A stretch of 64,000 bases of DNA, from assembly GCA_019637175.1 (NCBI GenBank), contig JAHBWD010000003.1, positions 124,001 through 188,000 of the forward strand, given 5' to 3'. The position numbers and the translations under genes were made by a program. The notes below the pieces were generated by a model that was not told where the DNA came from, ran no database searches, and was given only the letters and a program-made list of their open reading frames with translations. Of the stretch, positions 25,859 through 34,826 are shown piece after piece (positions within the stretch are counted from its first letter, which is position 1; the number at the start of each line of letters is the position of its first letter). The stretch comes from Labilithrix sp. (GTDB lineage: Bacteria > Myxococcota_A > Polyangia > Polyangiales > Polyangiaceae).

Positions 25859-27028
25859 TCACGTGCGCATCGTCTCGAGTGGATCCGACGTCGCCGCGCG
25901 CCACGCAGGCACGATGCTCAGCAGCGAGAACGGGCCCAGCACGGCGAGCGAGATGCCGAGGAGCTGGGCGACGTCGACCGCGGGCGTGAGGGCCGCGCGC
26001 GGATAGAGCACGCTCCAGCCGACGAGCGCGGGGCGCAACCCGGGCGCGCCGAACCAGAAGACCCACGCGTAGCCCAAGAGCAGCCCGAGCGCCGTCGCGC
26101 TCGCGCCGACGAGCAGCGCCTCGAAGAGCTTGGCCCAGAGCACGTCGGAGGTCGACCACCCGACGGCCTTGAGGATCGCGATCTCTTTGCGCTCCTCGGC
26201 GCCGATGCCGCTCGCCCGATCCCACGCGAGGACCAACAGCGCGAGGATGGCGGGGATCGCCGCGCCGAGGACGAAGCCGGCGCGCCGGCCGTACGCGAGG
26301 TGGTAGACGCGCGCGAGCAGATCGCGCTCGATGACGCGCGCGCCGGGGATGCGCTCGGTGATCGTCCGCGCGACGACGCGCGCCTCCGACTCGTTCGCGA
26401 GCGAGACCGCGATGTCGGTCGCGTCGCCCGGAGGGAGCGCGAGGAGCGCGCGCGCGTCGTCTTCGTCGCAGATCAGGACATCGGCCGTGTAGAGATCGAG
26501 CGAAGAGCGGAAGGTGCCGACGAGCTTGAGCGCGTGAGCGTCGGGGTTCGTCGTGGGGAGGCCCAGCTCGTCTCCCGGCCGCATCCCGAGGAACGTGGCG
26601 AGCTCGGCGCCCGCGATCATCTCGTGCGCCCCGGGCGCGACGTCGCGACCCTCGGCGAGGACGCCGTTCGCCGTCGAGAGCGGGGGCGATCCCTTGGCCG
26701 CGCCGATGATGGTCACGTTGCCCTGCAACGAGGGGAGGAACACGTATCCCCACACGCGCGGGGTGACCGCGCGCACCGAAGGGATGTCGCCGAGCTTGGC
26801 CGCCTCCGACGCCGGGATCGTGGCCGGGCGGCCGCCGACGAGGCGCTGCACGACGATGTCGGGCTGCGCGTCGTGGGCGCGCTCGGCTTCGGCGCGCAGC
26901 GACTCGGTGATGAAGATCACCGCGGCGACGAGCGCGACGGCGAACGCGAGGCCGCCGCCGAGCGCGATCGAACGCGCTTTGCGACGCGCGAGGGCGCCGA
27001 GCGAAAAGGCGAGGATCGAGCCCCTCAT
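25859..27028 (-). CDS. FtsX/MacB-type ABC transporter permease
   Basis: 389 residues. It has an N-terminal transmembrane helix (about 22-42) and a large periplasmic domain with the MacB-core pattern. Three C-terminal helices follow (about 235-255, 290-310, 350-370), with the conserved EERKEIAILKAVGWSTSDVL between the first two. It ends ATSDPLETMRT, like other LolC/MacB permeases. It needs an ATPase partner, and none is encoded in the window. ATG 27028 overlaps the stop of the small membrane protein gene (ATGA). Confidence 0.88.
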   Translation of the reverse strand: MRGSILAFSLGALARRKARSIALGGGLAFAVALVAAVIFITESLRAEAERAHDAQPDIVVQRLVGGRPATIPASEAAKLGDIPSVRAVTPRVWGYVFLPSLQGNVTIIGAAKGSPPLSTANGVLAEGRDVAPGAHEMIAGAELATFLGMRPGDELGLPTTNPDAHALKLVGTFRSSLDLYTADVLICDEDDARALLALPPGDATDIAVSLANESEARVVARTITERIPGARVIERDLLARVYHLAYGRRAGFVLGAAIPAILALLVLAWDRASGIGAEERKEIAILKAVGWSTSDVLWAKLFEALLVGASATALGLLLGYAWVFWFGAPGLRPALVGWSVLYPRAALTPAVDVAQLLGISLAVLGPFSLLSIVPAWRAATSDPLETMRT

Positions 27029-27387
27029 CGCTTCTCCTCGCGCTTCTCGCGCGGCTCATGCTTCTCCGCCGTCGTCACCTGCGACCACACGTCGACGGGC
27101 GGGGCCATCGCCGCGCCCGCCGGATCGGGATCGGGCGAGGCCGGCCCGTCGGCGAAGGCGGCCGACGGCTCTTCGAGCGACACCGCGCGGAGCCAGCGCG
27201 CGCCGCCCGAGAGCGCGAGATCGCTCGTCGGCAGCCGGCGCGCGAGCGCGGCGATCGCCGGCGCCTCCGCGGCCTTCGCCTTGCGCCGCGACGCGGCGTC
27301 GATCGCGAGCGACGCGATCACGAGCGCGGGGCTCACGACGAGGACGAGGGCGATGCGGCGTGCGCGAGCGTCGGTCATCGGCGTCAA
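27025..27387 (-). CDS. Small single-pass membrane protein of unknown function
   Basis: A 120-residue product from TTG 27387, which overlaps the MlaE-type stop as TTGA; ATG 27378 is three codons later. One hydrophobic segment (VLVVSPALVIASLAI, about 15-30) is followed by an Ala-rich region and a highly charged C-terminus (KHEPREKREEKR). It sits between two transporter permeases with overlaps on both sides, so it may be an accessory subunit. No family is recognised. Confidence 0.6.
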   Translation of the reverse strand: MTPMTDARARRIALVLVVSPALVIASLAIDAASRRKAKAAEAPAIAALARRLPTSDLALSGGARWLRAVSLEEPSAAFADGPASPDPDPAGAAMAPPVDVWSQVTTAEKHEPREKREEKR

Positions 27388-28274
27388 GGCGTCTGGAAGG
27401 CCATGAGCACCTTCGTGAGGAAGAAGTCGGCGATGAGGATCGCGATCGACACGGCGACGACCGTGCGCGTCGTCGAGAGTCCGACGCCTTCGGTTCCGCC
27501 GGTGGTGCGGAGGCCGAAGTGACAGCCGATGATCGCGATGAGGAAGCCGAAGAAGGGCGTCTTCGCGAGGCCGGCGAAGAAGTCGCCGAGGCGCACGGCT
27601 TCGAGCGCGCCGCTCAGGAAGAGCTGCGGCTTGATGTCGAGCTGCACCGAACAGATGAAGACCGCGCCGGCGGTGCCGAGCGCGAGGGCGTACACGCTGA
27701 GGAGCGGCATCACGATCACCGCGGCGAGCACGCGCGGCAGCACGAGCTTCTTCGCGGGATCGGCGCCGAGCGCGCGGATCGCGTCGACCTGCTCGGTGAC
27801 GTTCATCGCGCCGACCTCCGCGGCCATGCCGCTGCCGATGCGGCCGCCGACGATGATCGCGGTGAGCGTCGGCGCGAGCTCGCGGCAGAACGAGATGATG
27901 ATGACGCGCGGGATGTACTCGACCGCGCCGAAGCGCTTGAAGCCGAACGCGAACTGGATGGTCATGACCATCCCGATGAAGATCGACGTCACGGCGACGA
28001 TGCCCATCGACTTGACGCCGAGCGACTCGAGCTGGGCCATGGTCGTCTCGAGCTCGAACGGTCGCTTCACGAGCGATCGCGCGGTGCGCGCCGTGAGCTG
28101 CGCGAGCTCTCCCAGGTGGCCGATGAACCGCTCGACGCGGGCCTTGTGGAACTCGATGAGCCCCGGCTCGGGCGGCGGCGCCGGCAGCGAGAACCGACCC
28201 GAGGGCCGACCGCTCGACGGAGGCGCTTCGTCGCCGAGGCTCGACGTGCCGCTCGGGCGATCGACGTTGCTCAT
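27384..28274 (-). CDS. MlaE-type ABC transporter permease
   Basis: A 296-residue integral membrane protein with five or so helices. It carries the MlaE signature region FCRELAPTLTAIIVGGRIGSGMAAEVGAM, followed by EQVDAIRALGADP and KLVLPRVLA (read in parts). MlaE works with the MlaF ATPase and an MCE-domain protein to move phospholipids between inner and outer membrane. Neither partner is adjacent here. ATG 28274 overlaps the stop of an upstream lipoprotein gene (ATGA). A proline-rich soluble N-terminus of about 45 residues precedes the family core. Confidence 0.9.
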   Translation of the reverse strand: MSNVDRPSGTSSLGDEAPPSSGRPSGRFSLPAPPPEPGLIEFHKARVERFIGHLGELAQLTARTARSLVKRPFELETTMAQLESLGVKSMGIVAVTSIFIGMVMTIQFAFGFKRFGAVEYIPRVIIISFCRELAPTLTAIIVGGRIGSGMAAEVGAMNVTEQVDAIRALGADPAKKLVLPRVLAAVIVMPLLSVYALALGTAGAVFICSVQLDIKPQLFLSGALEAVRLGDFFAGLAKTPFFGFLIAIIGCHFGLRTTGGTEGVGLSTTRTVVAVSIAILIADFFLTKVLMAFQTP

Positions 28275-28840
28275 CCGCGCCGGCCTTCGCCGGCCATGGC
28301 GCCGGCGGTGCCCGATCCGGGCAGCGTGTGGAAGCCGCGCACGAAGCGCTCGAACTCCTTCGAACCGGGCTCGAACGCGGCCGGATCGCCCATGTAGACG
28401 AAGTCGTAGATGCAGCCGTCCTTCTTGAGGACGTAGATGTCGAACGCCATGGGCACGCCGTCCCACTTGGCGCGGAGCTTCGTGTGGAGCGCCTCGCGCG
28501 CGTCGAAGGGCTCGGCCTCCTGGCTGAGCACCTCGCGCTCGGTCGATCCCATCACGAGGTGATTGGTGAGCGCGACCAGCGGCGTGCCCTCGTCCGGTTT
28601 GTGGCAGCGCGCGTTGACGAGCACCGAGGCCGCGTGGTCGTCGTCGCGGTAGGCGAGGCTCGCGCCTCCGACCTGCACGGCGCGCCAGCGCGCGGGAACG
28701 TGCGCGAGCTGGAAGGCCACCGGCCCGTCGCGGTAAGTCGAGCCGTCGAACGACTTGCCCTGCGCGCCGGCGCAGGAAGCCAGCGCGACGAGGGCGAGCG
28801 AGCAACGTAACAGAGCGGCGAGGGCGCGCGAGCGAAGCAT
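28271..28840 (-). CDS. Predicted lipoprotein in an MlaE/FtsX operon
   Basis: 189 residues. The lipobox is LASC-A (Cys about 23). The mature part has a SRPBCC/PsbP-like feel (VAFQLAHVPARWRAV, later YDFVYMGDP), with a Gly-rich tail; no confident family is assigned. It is first gene of a tightly overlapping minus-strand operon with two ABC permeases, so a periplasmic accessory role in lipid or lipoprotein transport is a reasonable guess. Confidence 0.6.
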   Translation of the reverse strand: MLRSRALAALLRCSLALVALASCAGAQGKSFDGSTYRDGPVAFQLAHVPARWRAVQVGGASLAYRDDDHAASVLVNARCHKPDEGTPLVALTNHLVMGSTEREVLSQEAEPFDAREALHTKLRAKWDGVPMAFDIYVLKKDGCIYDFVYMGDPAAFEPGSKEFERFVRGFHTLPGSGTAGAMAGEGRRG

Positions 28841-28901
28841 TCCGAGGGCAGATTTGATAGCACGCCGCGGTTCTCGGGAGCGCTATACCTAGGGGGCGAA
28901 A

Positions 28902-30434
28902 ATGCCCGTCCGCCTCTACAACACGCTCACGCAGAAGGTCGAAGAGCTCGCTCCCCTCACGCCCGGCAAGGTCAAGATGTACGTGTGCGGGCTCACCACC
29001 TACGACCTCGCGCACGCCGGCCACGCGCGCACCAACACGACCTTCGACGTGTTGTCGCGCTTCCTCCGCGCACGCGGCTACGAGGTGACCTACTGCCGCA
29101 ACGTCACGGACGTCGACGACAACATCGTCAAGCGCGCGAGAGAGAACGGCGAAGAGCCGCTCGCGCTCTCGAAGCGCATGAGCGACCTCGCCGACGCGGA
29201 TCTCGCCGCGATCGGATGCGCGAAGCCGGACATCGAGCCGCGCGTCTCGACGAGCATGGCCGACATCATCGCGTTCGTCGAAAAGCTCATCGCCAAGGAT
29301 CACGCATACGTCGCCGAGACGCCCGACGGAAAGGACGTCTACTTCGCCGTCCGCAGCTTCCCCGCCTACGGCAAGCTGTCACGCCGCAACCTCGAAGAGC
29401 TCCGCGCCGGGGCGAGCGAGCGGCTCGCCGAGGGCGCAGCCGACGTGAAGCGCGATCCGCTCGACTTCGCGCTGTGGAAGGCGTCGGGCAAGGATCCCTT
29501 CGGCTTCGACAGCCCGTGGGGAAAGGGGCGCCCGGGCTGGCACATCGAGTGCTCTGCGATGGCGAGCCGTCACCTCGGCGAGCACCTCGACATCCACGCC
29601 GGTGGCATGGATCTCGTGTTTCCTCATCACGAGAACGAGATCGCGCAGAGCGAGGCGGTGACCGGACCCGAGTTTTCGAAGGTCTGGATGCACGGAGGCT
29701 TCCTCGAGATCGACAAGGAGAAGATGAGCAAGTCGCTCGGCAACTTCGTGACGATCCGCGATCTGCTCGAGCGCAACGATCCCGAGGCGTTCCGCTACTA
29801 CGTGCTCGGCACGCACTACCGCGGGCCGCTCTCGTTCGACGTCGACAAGCGCCCGGACGGGCGCGTCGTCTTCAGCGGCGTCGACGAGGCCGAGCGGCGG
29901 ACGGATTATTTGTATTCTACACGCGATGCGCTCGCGGCGATCGCCGGCGACGCCGCGCCCGCCGACTCGAACGTCCTCCAGGGGCAGGCGAAGGTCATCG
30001 ACGAAGCGCGCGAGGGCGTCCTCGAGGCGCTCGACCGCGATCTCAACACGCCGCAGGCGCTCTCCGTCCTCGCCGAGCTCGGCAAGGCGGCGAACGAGAT
30101 CGTGATGCAAGCGCCGAAGCTCAAGAAGGATCCCGCGAAGCACGAGGCCGTCCGCGGCCTCGCGGCCAAGGCGATCCGCGCGCTCGCCGCCGCGTGCGCG
30201 CCGATGGGCCTCATGCAAGCCGAGCCCGACGCGTATTGGGCGCGCACGCGGGCCCGGCGCCTCCGCCAGCGCGGCCTCGACGCGGCCGCGATCGACGCGA
30301 AGGTGGCGGCGCGCGCCGAGGCGCGCAAGGCGAAGGACTTCACGAAGGCCGACGCGCTCCGCAAGGAGCTCGCCGAGCTCGGCGTCGAGATCTTCGACGC
30401 GGGAGACGCGAGCACGTGGAAGATCGGTCTCTGA
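28902..30434 (+). CDS. cysS: Cysteinyl-tRNA synthetase
   Basis: A 510-residue class I aminoacyl-tRNA synthetase charging tRNA-Cys. Motifs are [18 protein letters not shown] (the HIGH-type signature is present as HAGH), zinc-site Cys/His residues around HIECSAM and [10 protein letters not shown], and the KMSKSLGN loop. The C-terminal DALR-like and helical anticodon domains end TWKIGL. It is somewhat longer than E. coli CysS (about 460 aa). A short AT-rich patch lies at about 29905-29925. ATG 28902 fits the family start (VRLYNTLT). The next gene begins inside its 3' end. Confidence 0.96.
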   Translation: MPVRLYNTLTQKVEELAPLTPGKVKMYVCGLTTYDLAHAGHARTNTTFDVLSRFLRARGYEVTYCRNVTDVDDNIVKRARENGEEPLALSKRMSDLADADLAAIGCAKPDIEPRVSTSMADIIAFVEKLIAKDHAYVAETPDGKDVYFAVRSFPAYGKLSRRNLEELRAGASERLAEGAADVKRDPLDFALWKASGKDPFGFDSPWGKGRPGWHIECSAMASRHLGEHLDIHAGGMDLVFPHHENEIAQSEAVTGPEFSKVWMHGGFLEIDKEKMSKSLGNFVTIRDLLERNDPEAFRYYVLGTHYRGPLSFDVDKRPDGRVVFSGVDEAERRTDYLYSTRDALAAIAGDAAPADSNVLQGQAKVIDEAREGVLEALDRDLNTPQALSVLAELGKAANEIVMQAPKLKKDPAKHEAVRGLAAKAIRALAAACAPMGLMQAEPDAYWARTRARRLRQRGLDAAAIDAKVAARAEARKAKDFTKADALRKELAELGVEIFDAGDASTWKIGL

Positions 30435-31108
30435 AGGTCGCGCTGCTGTTCTTGGGCGCGATCGCGTGCGGCGCGCCCGCGCGCGAGGGGCCTCACGCGG
30501 ATCACGGCGCGCCCCCGCGAGGGCGCCACGGCCACCACCACCGCTTCGACGACGCCGCCGGCTGGTCGAAGGTCTTCGACGATCCTGCGCGCGACGAATG
30601 GCAGAAGCCGGAGCGCGTCGTCGCCGCGATGAAGATCACGCCGGGCATGACGGTCGCCGACGTCGGCGCGGGAACGGGCTACTTCGAGCCGCATCTCTCG
30701 CGGGCGGTGGGCCCGAGCGGAGCGGTGATCGCCGTCGACGTCGAGCGCGACATGGTCGCGTGGATCGACGCGCGCGCGAAGCGGGAGGGCCTCGCCAACG
30801 TGCGCGCGGTGCTCGCGCCCGCCTCCGATCCGACGCTGCCCGCGGCGAAGGTCGATCGCGTGCTCGTCGTCGACACGTGGCACCACATCGACGATCGCCC
30901 GGCGTACGCGCGCAAGCTCGCGGCGTCGCTCGCGCCCGGCGGCGGCGTCTACATCGTCGACTTCACGAAGGAGTCGCCGCACGGGCCACCGCCGCACGCG
31001 CGCGTCTCGCCCGAGGAGACGATCCGCGATCTCGGCGAAGCGGGTCTCGGCGCCGAGGTCGTGCCGGTCGATCTGCCCTTCCAGTACGTCGTGCGCGCGT
31101 CGCGCTGA
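30416..31108 (+). CDS. Class I SAM methyltransferase with lipoprotein-type signal
   Basis: A 230-residue product from GTG 30416, overlapping the cysS end by 19 bp; no later ATG precedes the hydrophobic stretch. Residues 6-18 ([13 protein letters not shown]) form a lipoprotein-like signal with Cys at about 18. A His-rich linker follows, then a complete Rossmann methyltransferase: motif I DVGAGTGYFEPHL, the acidic loop VIAVDVE, motif IV VLVVDTWHH and a C-terminal FQYVVR strand. SAM is normally cytosolic, so either the signal is not used or this is one of the puzzling exported methyltransferase-like proteins. Substrate unknown. Confidence 0.75.
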   Translation: MEDRSLKVALLFLGAIACGAPAREGPHADHGAPPRGRHGHHHRFDDAAGWSKVFDDPARDEWQKPERVVAAMKITPGMTVADVGAGTGYFEPHLSRAVGPSGAVIAVDVERDMVAWIDARAKREGLANVRAVLAPASDPTLPAAKVDRVLVVDTWHHIDDRPAYARKLAASLAPGGGVYIVDFTKESPHGPPPHARVSPEETIRDLGEAGLGAEVVPVDLPFQYVVRASR

Positions 31109-31120
31109 ACGCTCGCGCGG

Positions 31121-31678
31121 TCAAGCGCTGGCGCCGTCGGCGATCTCGCGGGCGGCGCCCTGGTGGAACCCCTTGAGCTCGAGGTACTGGTCGTCGATCT
31201 TGCGCACCTGGAGCATTCGCGGCCTCGCGACGCCGAGCGTCAGCGCGAGGAAGGCGACGAAGCCGACGCCGAGCACGCCGAAGCCGATCGTGGGGTCGTC
31301 GCCGACGCGCAAGAGGAGGATGCCGCCGACGAACATGACGACGCCGCCGATGACCGCGTTGCGCCCCGCCGTCCAGCGCGCGTTGCACGAGACGCAGAGC
31401 GGAACGCCGAGCTCTCCCTTCTTCGTGGTCACCAAGATCGCGATGAGCCCGAGGAGCGTGCAGAGCAAGACGCTGAGGCGCGCCCACACGGGCGTCCAGG
31501 AGAACTTCGTGTGGCGGTGGCTGACGCCGTCGCGCGCGCCGCACTTGAGGCACACGGGAGGGAGCCGCGCGCCCTTCCCCACGACGAGGACGTCGCCCGC
31601 GAGCCGCGCGTGGTAGTCGCCGCGGCGGACGGGCGACTCGGCGCGATCGGCGTCTTTCGGCGGCGCGTAGGGGTTCAT
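31121..31678 (-). CDS. Membrane protein with paired CxxC motifs
   Basis: 185 residues starting MNPYAPP. Two CxxC pairs (CLKCG at about 43-46 and CVSCN at about 94-97) flank the first transmembrane helix (about 70-85), like a small zinc-ribbon split by a membrane segment. Two further helices follow (about 110-125 and 130-150). No known family is assigned. It lies downstream of dnaA on the same strand, about 52 bp away, where dnaN is often found in other bacteria. Confidence 0.6.
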   Translation of the reverse strand: MNPYAPPKDADRAESPVRRGDYHARLAGDVLVVGKGARLPPVCLKCGARDGVSHRHTKFSWTPVWARLSVLLCTLLGLIAILVTTKKGELGVPLCVSCNARWTAGRNAVIGGVVMFVGGILLLRVGDDPTIGFGVLGVGFVAFLALTLGVARPRMLQVRKIDDQYLELKGFHQGAAREIADGASA

Positions 31679-31730
31679 GATCCGGAGCGTATACGCTCTC
31701 GATGCCGACCGCGTTCCCCTGGCGGGATCG

Positions 31731-33197
31731 TCAGTCGGCGGTGGTGCCGAGCTTGCGCTCGAGCGCCTCGAGGTGCGCGCGGACCTCGGGATCGCTCGTG
31801 CGCAGCGCTTCGACCTTCCGCACGGCGCTCATGACCGTCGTGTGATCGCGGTTGCCGAACGCGCGCCCGAGCTCGGGGAAGCTGCACTTCAGGCGCTGCT
31901 TGCACAGGTACATCGCGACGTGACGCGCGAAGGCGATGCTCTTGTGGCGATCCTTCGAGAGCAGATCGCTCGTGCGCAGCTTGAAGTGGTGGCACACCAC
32001 GCGCTGGATGTCGTCGACGCCGGCCTCGCTCGCGCGCGGGTTCGACGTCAGCGCCAGCTCCTGGCGCGCGAACTCGATGTCGATCGACCGGCCGAGGAGC
32101 GACGACTTCGCCGCGAGGCGAATGAGCGTGCCCTCCAGCTCGCGGACGTTCGAGCGGATCGTCTGGGCGAGGAAGAGGACGACGTCGTCGGCGAGCTCGA
32201 TCTGCTCGAGCTGCGCCTTCTTGCGGAGGATGGCCACGCGCGTCTCGAGCTCGGGCCCTTGGATGTCGGCGACGAGGCCCCACGAGAAGCGGGAGACGAG
32301 GCGCTCCTCCATCTTCTCGAGCTGCTGGGGGTACTTGTCGCTCGTGACGATGATCTGCTTGTCGGCCTGGTGGAGCGCGTTGAACGCGTGGAAGAACTCT
32401 TCCTGCGTCTGCGTCTTCGAAGCGAGGAACTGGATGTCGTCGACGAGCAGGAGATCGCAGCGCTCGCGATAGCGCGCGCGGAACTCGTTCATCCGCCCTT
32501 CCTGCAGGGCCTGGACGAACTCGTTGACGAACTTCTCCGCCGACACGTAGAGGATGCGCGCCTCTCCTCGCCCCGCGCGCTCGGCGCGGAAGCGATGGGC
32601 GACGGCGTGGACCAAGTGCGTCTTGCCGAGGCCGGTGCCGCCGCAGAGAAAGAGCGGGTTGTGGCGCGGACCGCCCCCGCCGGCGGCCGCGATGGCGGCG
32701 GCGTGCGCGAGCTGGTTCGACGGACCGACGACGAAGTTGGCGAACGTGTACTTCGGGTTGAGCCCCTCGATGGGAGGAGGCGCCGCCTTCACGCTCGTCG
32801 ACGCCATGCGGCCGTTCGATCGCTTGCCGTCGTGGGACCGCGGCGGCTCTTCGTCGTCGACGGGCTCGACGGGCCGGTCGGGGCTGAGCGCCCGCGGACG
32901 GACGGGGAGCGCGGGGGCGCCGGCGCCGTGCGCGACCGGGCGGTCGAGATCGCCGCCCACGCACCACGAGACCTGGACGCTCCATCCCGTCTGGCTCCGG
33001 AGGTAGTCGACGAGGGTCGGCAGGAAGTGCTGATCGACCCACTCACGAACGAACTCGTCACGCGCGCGCAGGCTGACGATGCCGTCGGTCATGCCGTCGA
33101 ACTGCACCCCGGAGAACCACTGTTCGAAGCTCGCAGGCGATTTCGCCCGCGTGAAGGCCACGGCTTCGTTCCAGAGCGTGTCGTGCTGCATCTCCAT
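31731..33197 (-). CDS. dnaA: Chromosomal replication initiator DnaA
   Basis: 488 residues from ATG 33197 (ATG 33191 is a close alternative). Domain I is about 1-85 (LWNEAVAFTRAKSPASFEQWF). A Pro/Arg-rich domain II spans about 86-145. The AAA+ domain III starts YTFANFVVGPSN, with Walker A GGTGLGKTHL near 186 and Walker B LLLVDDIQF. Domain IV carries the DnaA signature CSFPELGRAFGNRDHTTVM for box recognition. The protein binds DnaA boxes and opens oriC. The gene is followed by a membrane protein, not dnaN. The upstream leader holds a DnaA-box-like palindrome at 33240-33254. Confidence 0.97.
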   Translation of the reverse strand: MEMQHDTLWNEAVAFTRAKSPASFEQWFSGVQFDGMTDGIVSLRARDEFVREWVDQHFLPTLVDYLRSQTGWSVQVSWCVGGDLDRPVAHGAGAPALPVRPRALSPDRPVEPVDDEEPPRSHDGKRSNGRMASTSVKAAPPPIEGLNPKYTFANFVVGPSNQLAHAAAIAAAGGGGPRHNPLFLCGGTGLGKTHLVHAVAHRFRAERAGRGEARILYVSAEKFVNEFVQALQEGRMNEFRARYRERCDLLLVDDIQFLASKTQTQEEFFHAFNALHQADKQIIVTSDKYPQQLEKMEERLVSRFSWGLVADIQGPELETRVAILRKKAQLEQIELADDVVLFLAQTIRSNVRELEGTLIRLAAKSSLLGRSIDIEFARQELALTSNPRASEAGVDDIQRVVCHHFKLRTSDLLSKDRHKSIAFARHVAMYLCKQRLKCSFPELGRAFGNRDHTTVMSAVRKVEALRTSDPEVRAHLEALERKLGTTAD

Positions 33198-33839
33198 CCG
33201 TTCCAGGCGAATGCGAATGCCAACCCTTCGCACAGGATCTCCACAGGCTGTGGACGCAAGGCTCGCGTCGTCGACGCTCGCCTCGCCGGCCCAGGCCTAA
33301 GTCGTGGACTCCCGACGATCGGACAAAAAACTCCCCCTCTTCGAGAGAAGGGCTCCCGAAGACGTTCTTCCGGTTCCCGACAATGCGGACGATCGCCGAT
33401 GAGTGCTCCACCGACCGGGTGACGACGGCCACCAAGTCGCAGGGTCGGAGCACTGATCGCCGACCTCCCGCCGTGACGGGGAAGATGGAGCTAGCACCCT
33501 CTTTTTATCGCCGTCATGTCCATTGTTTCGATTGTGTGTAAGTCATCGTCATTGAAGGGATTTATTCCTTGTAAACCACCCATGAAATGCATGCTGTGCG
33601 CATGCAGCTTCGCAGGGCGCTCATAAGTGCTCGCCCTTGCTTCGTAATCGGAGCGTCGCCGCAGCGACACATGCGTGCCCCGCCGAGTTGCCGGCGTTTT
33701 GTGTGTCAAGAGTCGACGGAGTGCCGAAATTTGCGCCTCTTCCTTTCGTGCGCAGCGCTCGCCGATCGCACGGCATGACGCGACAGGGGGGCCTGCCGAA
33801 AATTGTTCCATTCGGCGCGACCTTGTTAGGGTCGCCGCG
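33198..33839. promoter_or_regulatory. dnaA upstream region, possible oriC or dnaA promoter
   Basis: A 642-bp stretch without a convincing gene between divergent dnaA and an outer-membrane protein gene. The section 33500-33580 is markedly AT-richer than the genome average. A 7-bp perfect inverted repeat TGCATGC / GCATGCA with a 5-nt spacer is at 33588-33606. No cluster of full consensus DnaA boxes was found, so assignment as oriC is tentative. Confidence 0.35.
33240..33254. promoter_or_regulatory. 15-bp palindrome with two opposed DnaA-box cores
   Basis: The sequence TCCACAGGCTGTGGA is a perfect palindrome. It contains TCCACA and TGTGGA, the cores of the DnaA box (TTATCCACA), in inverted orientation. 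The left box with its flank (ATCTCCACA) matches 7 of 9 positions. It lies about 43 bp upstream of the dnaA start, where autoregulatory DnaA binding is known in other bacteria. Confidence 0.45.
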
Positions 33840-34817
33840 GTGCGCCGTGCATCGTCCATCGCCGCGTCGTTCATCGCCGCGCTCCTGAGCCTCTTCGGCT
33901 CGAAGATCGCGCATGCGGATCCGTCGACGACGACGATCGAGCAAGGCTACGAGCTCGGCGAGATCCAACACCCGCGTACGGTCGCGATGGCGGGCGCGCA
34001 ACAAGCGTTCGGCGGCTCGACGTCGGCGATGTACGTCAACCCGGCCAACCTCCCGCTCTACCGCATCTATCACATCGAAGCGCTCGGAGCGTTCAGCCCG
34101 CAGGCGCGGAGGCAGAGCTACGGCGCCGCGATCGCCGACTCGAGCACGAGCCGCCTCGCCGGCGGCTTCGGCGGGACGTGGTCGCAGATGGATCCCGACG
34201 GGATCAAGCGACAGTTCACCGACCTTCGGTTGACGCTCGCGTATCCGCTCGGTGACCGCGTGAGCCTCGGCCTCACGACGCGCTACCTGCGCGTGAGCCA
34301 GCGCGTGTCGGCCGGCCCTCTGGGAGCGAGCCTCGCCTCCGACGGAACGCGCGAAGAGCCGATCTTCAGCGAGTTCACCATCGACGCCGGCGCGGCCTTC
34401 CAGCTCAGCGACAACATCCGCATCGGCATCAGCGGACGCAACCTCACAGCGCCGGGCACCGCGCTCGCGCCGCTCGGCGCCGCCGGCGGCATCGGGTGGT
34501 CGAACGGCACCGTCACCGTCGAGGTCGACGGGCTCGTCGACTTCAACACGTTCGGCGAAGCGCGCGGCCGCGGCATGGCGGGCGGCGAGTTCCTCATCGC
34601 CGACCGCTTCCCCGTGCGCCTCGGCTACCGCTACGACGACGCGATGAAGACGCACGCGCTCGGCTTCGGCTTCGGCTACGTCGATCGGAAGTTCAGCGTC
34701 GACCTCGGCGGGCGGCAGGATCTCGTCGCCGAGCATCGCTCGACGATGATCAGCCTCGGCCTCCGCTTCTTCATCGACTCGGGCGCCGGCGCGGGCGACA
34801 CCGGCGAGTCGTACTGA
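33840..34817 (+). CDS. PorV/FadL-like outer-membrane beta-barrel protein
   Basis: 325 residues from GTG 33840, chosen because a signal peptide follows immediately (IAASFIAALLSLFGSKIAHA). The mature start has the motif HPRTVAMAGAQQAFGGSTSAMYVNPANL (in parts), typical of outer-membrane barrels of the PorV/PorQ/FadL kind, where an early 'gdA..a...NPAgL' element recurs. Alternating beta strands continue to STMISLGLRFFID. It could be a transport or secretion-associated barrel; the substrate is unknown. Confidence 0.65.
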   Translation: MRRASSIAASFIAALLSLFGSKIAHADPSTTTIEQGYELGEIQHPRTVAMAGAQQAFGGSTSAMYVNPANLPLYRIYHIEALGAFSPQARRQSYGAAIADSSTSRLAGGFGGTWSQMDPDGIKRQFTDLRLTLAYPLGDRVSLGLTTRYLRVSQRVSAGPLGASLASDGTREEPIFSEFTIDAGAAFQLSDNIRIGISGRNLTAPGTALAPLGAAGGIGWSNGTVTVEVDGLVDFNTFGEARGRGMAGGEFLIADRFPVRLGYRYDDAMKTHALGFGFGYVDRKFSVDLGGRQDLVAEHRSTMISLGLRFFIDSGAGAGDTGESY

Positions 34818-34826
34818 CGCCTCGAT

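Noticed and set aside
33491..33874. A 127-codon minus-strand open frame in the dnaA upstream region
   Set aside because: It has no ribosome binding site or recognisable domain, and it overlaps the start of the outer-membrane protein gene.
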